Shown in pieces: positions 56,801-64,000 of a stretch of 64,000 nucleotides of DNA. A program made the translations under genes and the position numbers. The DNA is from Malachius bipustulatus (Eukaryota; Arthropoda; Insecta; Coleoptera; Melyridae). Under the pieces are notes generated by a model that searched no databases, was not told the DNA's origin, and saw nothing but the letters and a program-made list of their open reading frames with translations. Location: NCBI GenBank assembly GCA_910589415.1, contig OU342630.1, positions 63,918,186 through 63,982,185 of the forward strand, in the 5' to 3' direction. Each line of letters starts with the position of its first letter. Within the stretch, counting starts at the first letter, position 1.

Positions 56801-59166
56801 GTTGATAAGAGGGTATTTAATTACCGTTATGTGTTATTAAATATTATTGTAGGTGCTTTCCGAGGGCCTTGGCGGAGTTCTTCACGCAGCATGCGGTGCC
56901 CAAGGAGAATAAGCAGCAACTGAAGAAGGCCGTCGAGGAAGAGTACAGGAAGTGGGCTTCGATGAACAATGAAAACGACATAATGACTCATTTTGGTGTC
57001 ACTGGGGCCCCGCCGCTCTTCCTTTGCTTACTGTGGAAGATGCTGCTCGAGACTGATCACATCAGTCCTATTGCCTACAAGTGAGTGGAATATTTGTTTG
57101 TATGGGGGGTATAAAAATGTCCATTTCATTTTTCTGTTTATTGTATGTACATATTATTTTACAAAGTTTGGATTTCCAATCACCAATAACAAGTAGGTTG
57201 TGGCTGTTTGGATAATTAGTTGACAAGTAGTCCGCCTTTAATTTGACATAAGTCGTATGTCATCAACTGTCAACTATAAACCATACTATGATTACTATGT
57301 ACAACTATAACTATGTATTTATTTCTTATACATAAATATCGATTATGATCTGAAATGTGTCAAAATGATTAAAATTATTTTTTCCAATACCAAATGGGCT
57401 TAACGAAATTGTCCTATTAAAAAATAATTAAAATAATTGCCATGTCGCCATTTTGAAAACCTAAGTTGTTGGTTAGACATTGACAGTTGACTCGACAATG
57501 TGGACATTTTAACTTGGAAAAGACATTTAGATAAAATAAAAACTGTAGTGTAATATTTCATATTTTACAGTAATGTTTTATTTTCAGGATATTAGAAAGG
57601 ATTGGGGCTCGAGCATTGTCAGCGCACCTTCGTAAGTTCTGCGACTGCTTGGTGTTTGAGTTCAGCAACTCTCCGGGTGGGCAGCACGTTAATAAGTGTG
57701 TCGACACAATCAACGACATGATCTGGAAGTACAACATAGTGACGATCGACCGACTTGTCCTCTGCCTGGCTCTGAGAACGCAAGAGGGCAGCGAGGCTCA
57801 GGTCTGCTCCTTCATCATTCAGTTGGTGTTGCTCAAGGCGGCCGAATTCAGGAACCGAGTACAAGATTTTGTGAAAGACAATTCCCCCGAACACTGGAAT
57901 CAAACCAACTGGCACGAAAAGCACCTGGAATTCCACAGGAAGTACCCGGAAAAGTTTGCCCCCGAAGAACACTCGAGTGGCTATCATCCGTACTTTGGGA
58001 ACGTCTGTTTGAGGTTTTTGCCGGTTTTCGATATCGTCGTTCACCGTTTCCTAGAAATTCCACAAGTCACGAAGAGTCTGGAGATACTACTGGAACATCT
58101 GGGCTGTTTGTATAAATTCCATGATAGGCCAGTCACTTACTTGTATAATACGTTGCATTATTTCGAGATAAAATTGCGAGACAGGCCTCCTTTGAAAAAG
58201 AGACTTGTGGCCGCTGTTTTGGGAACTCTGAAGGATTGTTTGTCCGAGACCTATCAAGTTTTTCTGAGCAAACCTCCCGATGAGGTGTTAATACCCGAAC
58301 TGGATTATTACATTAAACTGGTAAGAAGGCTTGTGGAAACTTTACAGAGAAAAACATCAAGTTCGGTGACTGATTGGAGATTTAATGAATTTCCTAACGC
58401 TGGAGCTCATATTTTGTACACTACTTGTGTTGAGCTTATGGCACTCTCGGAAGGTCCTTCAGCTGTCGCAAATGGATTGTTGGATGTCGTTGCGAAAGGT
58501 AAGGATAAGAAAGTTTTGGTTCTATGTGTGCTGATTTGATTTATTTTTGCAGGTTATGTTGTAATACCTTCTGATAAAATACATCAATGGATCAACGCCG
58601 TTGGTCTAATCCTGGCAGCGTTACCTGTAAGTTATTGGAGTGTCCTTCACGATCGACTACTCTTAACACTGCAAGATTTAGAGAAGTGGCCGTTCGATTG
58701 TTCGGCGTTCCGTTTGTTCAATTTTAAAGAAACACACAACAGTTTCCTACACAATCAGTACAGTTACATGATAGCCCTGGCTCATTCTGTGTGGCACCAC
58801 GCTGGACCCGGACAGATCGCCAGTGTTCCTAAATGGGTAAAAGAAAGCCTGCCGGCGATAGTAAGAACCGAAGAGCAGTTTCTGTTTGTCTGTCATCTGG
58901 TTGGACCTTTCCTGCAGAGGTTTAATATGGCAACTATGGATTTGACTAGTGCCTTGTATGAACTCTTGGCGCAAGTTGATCATTCACAGACGGATCTGAA
59001 GTATATGGACCCGATTTGTGATCTCTTGTATCACATCAAGTACATGTTTGTTGGTGATAGTATGAAGAAAGAATTAGAAACAGTGGTCAGAAGATTACGA
59101 CCTCAGTTGCAACTCAGGTTAAGGTTTATTGCACATCTTACTTTAGAAGAAGTGAACGCTTCTTGA
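53862..59166 (+). CDS. MED23: Mediator complex subunit 23
   Basis: Seven exons, all GT-AG: 53862-54275, 54418-55598, 56186-56523, 56583-56796, 56853-57080, 57588-58498 and 58553-59166. They total 3900 nt, a 1299-residue protein (vertebrate MED23 about 1370). It is helical along its whole length, with family stretches such as VEGIEEAFSCFVVYRPENE, ISGSISRNPLANFLPVLHLY, YDLLFPEIEAPLPAPDF, VVHRFLEIPQVTKSLEILL and HHAGPGQIASVPKWVKE. MED23 sits in the Mediator tail and links activators, for example ELK1 in mammals, to RNA polymerase II in the nucleus. All splice phases agree, so the copy looks functional. The start ATG at 53862 begins the conserved N-terminus. Its stop is 106 bp from the convergent TSR3 stop. 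Confidence 0.97.
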
Positions 59167-59272
59167 GTTTGAAGGTTTTATTTTTATTGTATATTATTAT
59201 TAACTTATTGGTTCTTCATTTTTGAACTTCTTATTATATTTACATTTTTGTAAAAAAGTGTTTTTTTTTCAT

Positions 59273-60241
59273 TTAACCTTCTTCATCATCAGAGCTACTT
59301 GATGGTGGAAAATCTGGTAGATCTAAAACAAAACAATATTTTAAGCATGAATTGATCGACAAATATGACGAATATCGCAACCTCACATTCTTTGATCATA
59401 AAGTGTCTTAATTTATATGTGAAAATAGACTGGTGTTGATAAGAAATTTCAATGAAATTTATTTATATCTAATCCCTTGATCATGGTAGTGAGCTCACGC
59501 TACCTGAAGTAATGCAAACAAAAAATACTTTTGCCAATATAATTTTTATACAAACCATTTTTATTGCTTTGTTCATTTTTCAACTTCTCCAAGTACTTGT
59601 TCTGTTCATTTATTACAGACTGACTATCACTGCATATTTCATAAATGTCCAGTAGTTCTTGATTCAGTTCGAGGAAAGCATGCCCCCAAGAAAATTTATT
59701 AAGGTAGTGTTTGGCTATATCCTTAAAACCTGTTATATGTAGTGTCGCCGCAATAGCTTCCACACAACTCAACTGACAAGGTTTGCCATAATTGATAGGA
59801 TTTGCAGCAACAAGAAATGGAAGCAGGCGTGGATGACTCGATTTTAATGCAGCAATGGGCGTTTCGTCGATCCTAGCCCATGAACAATCGACAACCGCTA
59901 TACCTTTAGTCTCAACGATTGATCTATCTGAAGGACTGACACATTTCTTTCCAGTCGGCGATAAGACGATCCCGTGGAATTTTTGTTTAATTTTCAAGCA
60001 TTTAACCAGATTCATTCGTGCCAGTTTTCGTCCCGAACACTTCTTAGGGTCACACTGATTGAAATCCCACATTGCTACTGGAAAATTGATTTCCACTTCT
60101 GGAATTGCGAAAAATTGTACATTAATAAAAAATATATTTACAGTTGGAAAATTAGCTACCATCCGGACTATCAGAATCTGAACTGTCATCTTCACTGGAG
60201 TCCGATAATTTAAGATTTTCAATTTCATTTAAATCGGTCAT
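59273..60241 (-). CDS. TSR3: TSR3, 18S rRNA aminocarboxypropyltransferase
   Basis: Three exons: 60241-60160, 60098-59556 and 59322-59273, joined by GT-AG introns with agreeing phases; 675 nt, 224 residues. The N-terminal 28 residues are acidic and Ser-rich (SSEDDSSDSDSPD). The catalytic domain runs from about residue 30 to 190 with MWDFNQCDPKKCSGRKLAR, LSPTGKKCVSP, IAVVDCSWARID, RLLPFLVAANPINYGKP and LSCVEAIAATL, all diagnostic of TSR3. A short acidic tail (SSSSDDEEG) is encoded by the last exon. The enzyme adds the acp group from S-adenosylmethionine to a hypermodified pseudouridine of 18S rRNA in the cytoplasm (established). It is convergent with MED23 and divergent from RpL18. Confidence 0.96.
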
Positions 60242-60481
60242 AATTGTTTATTTAATTGTAATATTTTCAACTTTTCACTCGTGTTTGATTTTTGAATTGA
60301 ACTTTGACGTCACTTTGAAGGTTATGTGTTTTTATTTATTTATTTACTGTCTTGCTAGAGTGCCGATAACTTACCTACTCTTGGCTTGGCATGCGCATTA
60401 CCCATTTTGATGAAGTTCTCAGTCGTGAAATTTAATTCTTTCACATGGAATGGAAATGATCATTGATCAGAAACTGATTAT

Positions 60482-60670
60482 TACGGAAGCGCTGAGCTGC
60501 CATCGTTTTCCGTAAAAACTTTTTTTATATAATTTACAATTCTAACTGTAAATTTACAGTTCAAAGTGTAAATTTACAGTTCGAACTGTAAATTTGGCAT
60601 TTACAGTTAGAACTGTAAATTATATAAAACAAGTTTTTACGGTAAACGATGGCAGCTCAGCGCTTCCGTA
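60482..60670. mobile_element. palindromic MITE with 6-bp duplication between TSR3 and RpL18
   Basis: 189 bp. Left end TACGGAAGCGCTGAGCTGCC, right end its complement, with GATTAT on both sides (60476-60481 and 60671-60676). The inside consists of inverted TTTACAGTT/AACTGTAAA units. No coding sequence. Confidence 0.85.
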
Positions 60671-61070
60671 GATTATAACCTTATTAACAAACAGATTTTT
60701 TGGTCATTGTTAGATTGTTTCCTAAACTTTCGTTTGGTTGTAAATTAGAATTTAGTAGAAAAAATTGTATGAATATCAGATAAATGTTATTGTTAAATGT
60801 TAAACCAGTTACAGTACTAAATAGATAGTGTTTTTCATATTTGTAATCCAAATTCCAAAACCCCTCTGGCGCTGGCGCGCTGGTGGTCGCAGATATTTCT
60901 TCGGCATGACTTCCTGGTGTTTTATATTCGAAGAAGAATAGCAAGTAAGAAAAAGAAGCAGAGCCGCAGCCGTTCCGTCAGCAGTCAACGTGTCAGCCGT
61001 CAGTCCGTCAGCCTTCAACCACTAACCTCAAGCAAGTAGCGGAAAGTGGAGGAGGCAAAAGAGAGGACCG

Positions 61071-61078
61071 TCTTTTTC
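61071..61078 (+). promoter_or_regulatory. polypyrimidine (TCT-type) initiator candidate of RpL18
   Basis: TCTTTTTC lies 31-38 nt upstream of the RpL18 ATG. Ribosomal-protein genes of insects usually start transcription in such a pyrimidine tract (family knowledge); the exact start was not measured. Confidence 0.4.
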
Positions 61079-61108
61079 AATCTCGGTTTCAGCTGTTAGT
61101 TAGCAAAA

Positions 61109-62466
61109 ATGGTAATTTTCATTTATTTAATTAATCTTTGATCATTATTAAATATTTATCGATTTAAAAAATCATAATAATTGTATTCTATATGTTATTG
61201 CTTGCATTTTTGTTTTAGGGTAAGGATATCAACCATAAACATGATCGGAAGGTTAGGCGCACAGAACCCAAAAGTCAGGACATCTACCTGCGTCTATTAG
61301 TAAAGGTAAATGCATTTTCAAAGTAAAAAAATAGAAACCAAATAACCGGTAAAATTTCAGTTGTACAGGTATCTGGCCCGTCGTACTGGAGCCAAGTTTA
61401 ACAGAGTGATCTTGAAGAGGTTATTCATGAGCAAAATCTACAGACCCCCAATTTCGATATCAATGATTGCTCGCATGATGAAGAAGCCTGGTCGTGAGAA
61501 TTTGACTGCAGTTATTGTAGGAACTGTAACAGATGACATCCGTGTCTTGGAGGTCCCAAAACTGTCTGTGTGCGCTCTTCGAGTTACTGAGAGAGCCCGT
61601 GCTAGAATTATTAAAGCAGGTAAGAGGGGTCACCCATCACTTCATATTATAATACGACTGCAGGCTGTGTTCTTGTATGCATTCAGAATTTAGCTCTGGC
61701 TGGTTGAAACTGGCATTCTTACCTTGTAACTAGAAAAATGTCTTAACTCTACATTGAAGATTTTGCGCTTTTGTATCTTCAGGCTTCTCCAGAATTTTTT
61801 TATGATTATTACTTAAAAAGGAATTTACACTTTGAAGTATTGGAATGTAGTCTTGTGTATAAATGAAAGAACTCTTTTGAAGCCCAAAAAGGCTAATAAT
61901 AATTTGGTTGTGTGTGTCATAATTAACCACTTTATTCTCCTGCCTCTGTAAGAAAAATTACATTACTGTTATCTCTGTAATATTGCATGTAGAGGTCTGT
62001 GAAATTACATTAATGTAATGTTACATAAGGTAAGGTAGAGAGTAAGGAGGTAAATGTTGAACTTGGTCTTATTTTTAGAGAAGTTTTAATTCACTATTTT
62101 CGTGCGAGTGTCCTAGTTGTTACCATTTTTATTAGGGGTTGTAGCATTTGTCCGTGCTGTGGCCTATATGTGACTTTTGATTATCATGATTATTTATTAA
62201 CAACATCGAAGGCAGTGTGTGCAACATTTTAAAATATAATTTCAATTTCAGGTGGTGAGGTGATCACTTTCGACCAGTTGGCCCTCAAGTCGCCGACAGG
62301 TAAAAAGACAGTGCTGTTGCAAGGCAGGAGGAATGCCCGCGAGGCCGTGAGACATTTCGGTCCTGCTCCGGGAGTGCCTCACTCGCACACCAAGCCTTTC
62401 GTCAGGTCAAAGGGTCGCAAGTTCGAGAGAACTCGTGGCAAGCGTTGGAACAACAAGGGAAAATAA
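61109..62466 (+). CDS. RpL18: 60S ribosomal protein L18 (eL18)
   Basis: Four exons: 61109-61111 (only the ATG), 61219-61305, 61361-61619 and 62252-62466; 564 nt, 187 residues, the normal length. It opens [20 protein letters not shown] and continues [39 protein letters not shown] and [20 protein letters not shown], ending [20 protein letters not shown] plus a basic tail. eL18 is a structural protein of the large subunit. An intron directly after the start codon is common in ribosomal-protein genes. The MITE at 60482 lies in the shared upstream region with TSR3. It is convergent with FLCN (194 bp from stop to stop). Confidence 0.98.
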
Positions 62467-62659
62467 GCCACATAGTTTATCTTTTGTTTATTTAACGTTA
62501 CTGTGTATTCATAATTTTTAAATAAATTACGAGGAGCAGTACTTTCTTCATTGTTTCCTTGCCTCAATTTAGAATAATAAATAATAATTATTGTCAGTGT
62601 TTCGGGTTCCTGAATAAAACTGCAGTTCCAGTAAACAAAAGTACTTTATTAAGTGTAAG

Positions 62660-64000
62660 TCATTTGCATTGAGTTATCCAGTAACCGATTAAAGGCATAT
62701 CTTGCTTTTGAACCCCAAGTGCGGTATACAATTTCGAGGTATGTTTTGGAGCCCATTTTAAAGCACAGGCTCGATTATACCATTGATAAACGATACTGGT
62801 TAAATGTGATTCCAGGGCATCTTCTGGAAAATTGACATTTTTCAAGGCTTTTTCGATGCTAATTAACAGGTTTGGTAAAGTTTTAGGCAACTGACCGGAC
62901 CAGTGTATGTTCCACTTTCCATCAATCATGGTAAGTTTACATATCTCCCCCGTTGTCGGTAGTGAAAATTTGGCGGGTAATAGTTGCATGAATGCATTGA
63001 TAATTTCAGCATCAGCTTCTACTTTTATGGATGTTAAGATACAGTAAGCGATTGTTCTAAAGGTGATGGTATCCATTTTGTTGAAATAGTGTTTTAAAAC
63101 CAGTGGCTTACAATTATGCACCAGGGGTTCGGGTGTTTTAATTTGTTTAGTTGTAAATACTTCTGCCGATAACATAAAAGTGAACCACATGTGCAGATGA
63201 CCGAAAATTGCTGGTTGTCCCGTTATATCTGCTAGAGAACGCACTGTAATTGGTTCACCGTTCCCGGATTCTCTTGCTGCTCTGGGATTAATTTTACTGA
63301 CTTGGTTTTCATACACCATCGAGGCCTTTTCTTGTAAATCGGACGACGTTTCTTTGATCGCTCTTGTGAAGTGCGACCATGAGTTTAGAAGGCACAACTG
63401 AAAAACTAATAATAGCTTAAATGGACATTGAATTTCTTGAGACTTACTTTGTGTTTCATGGAAACTACTATGCAGTATTTCCTCTTGAAACCTCTAGACT
63501 GTGAATCCTTGAGGGAAAATATGTGACTGATTACGTGTCCTCGTTCGTTGTCACCAAAGTAAACCATTCCATCTTCGTTTGATGATGCTTCTTGAACCTA
63601 AAATAACAGAGGAATAGCGACTTAGAGCGAAAGGTTGACTGAATTGGAATTTGACTTGTATTATTTCCATCTAAATAAATAATTTAAGATTTGAACATTA
63701 TTTGAAGAAAAGTTTTTATGATCTCATTATTAGGGACTCCTATACCAGGACATGGAATCTTGCAACTACTATAATATTAGGCTGTTCCTGTTAAAAGATG
63801 ACTATGGATTACCTCACAAGTAAGACTTCGGATTACTGCCTGCTTAATCATCTGAACTCGCTCACTTTGCAAGGGAACTTTAGTAGTAACATAACAAATA
63901 TTTTCATGTCTGCTGGACAGAACTTGATCATCTTGCAGTGAGCGGCAACCTTCACATTCTGATTGCTGAAAGCCTTGGTTCAACTCTGAGGGTTCTTCTT
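62660..64000 (-). CDS. FLCN: folliculin, C-terminal part (5' end outside window)
   Basis: Three exons are visible: one from the window edge to 63813, then 63597-63448 and 63397-62660 (stop). The first reads SECEGCRSL and KQAVIRSLTCE; the second MVYFGDNERGHVISHIFSLK then DSQSRGFKRKYCIVVSM; the third opens LCLLNSWSHFTRAIKE and contains ITVRSLADITGQP. These are the folliculin longin/DENN segments in family order (YFGD, SH-F-IKDS-ARGF, LINSW, RSL). The last exon covers the C-terminal DENN half. Folliculin is a GTPase-activating protein for RagC/D with FNIP at the lysosome and regulates TORC1 and TFEB (established in mammals). The C-terminal half is diverged, so identification rests on the N-terminal motifs. 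Confidence 0.92.

Noticed and set aside
61112..62251. snoRNA inside RpL18 introns
   Set aside because: Ribosomal-protein introns often host snoRNAs, but I found no convincing paired C/D boxes or H/ACA motif by eye.
1..64000. tRNA or rRNA genes
   Set aside because: No A/B-box pair with cloverleaf pairing and no rRNA-like conserved block was seen.

Overview
This is AT-rich nuclear DNA from an animal, almost certainly an insect. The genes have spliceosomal introns (GT-AG, many under 100 nt), and the proteins are eukaryotic housekeeping families. The space between genes is packed with insect-type transposons: hAT, piggyBac, BEL/Pao, PIF/Harbinger, mariner-like MITEs and a Helentron-like insertion. 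A beetle-like or hemipteran genome would fit, but the order cannot be fixed from sequence reading alone.

Layout. 1-1720: 3' end of an unrecognised low-complexity gene (+). 3.2-5.7 kb: small inverted-repeat elements. 6453-8548: taxilin and CRIPT in tandem on the minus strand. 9.1-11.6 kb: several MITEs, one a hAT MITE with a perfect 8-bp target duplication and one a MITE inside a MITE. 12182-31306: one 19.1-kb hAT transposon with intact ends and an 8-bp target duplication. Its transposase gene is split by a piggyBac element (15847-18427) and by a BEL/Pao LTR retrotransposon (19722-29882). The retrotransposon is itself split by two further DNA elements (20528-22294 and 23187-25222), the first of which holds another MITE (21461-21921). 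At each junction one copy of the target duplication rejoins the flanking reading frame. 32933-37857: CEBPZ/Noc1 (minus, 13 exons). 40045-53429: a 13.4-kb inverted repeat whose 4.37-kb arms are closely similar and carry remnants of a Harbinger-type nuclease. The right arm is interrupted by a 4579-bp insertion with a terminal hairpin, placed at a TT dinucleotide. 53862-59166: MED23 (+, 7 exons). 59273-60241: TSR3 (minus, 3 exons). 61109-62466: RpL18 (+, 4 exons). 62660-64000: folliculin, FLCN (minus, 5' end beyond the window).

The host genes are housekeeping functions (ribosome biogenesis: CEBPZ, TSR3, RpL18; transcription: MED23; splicing/synapse: CRIPT; trafficking: taxilin; nutrient signalling: FLCN). 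They are closely packed, with convergent or tandem pairs about 100-200 bp apart. No operon or new defence-like system was seen. The main interest is the depth and precision of the transposon nest, the giant near-palindrome next to MED23, and several elements with unusual ends that I could not assign to a superfamily.
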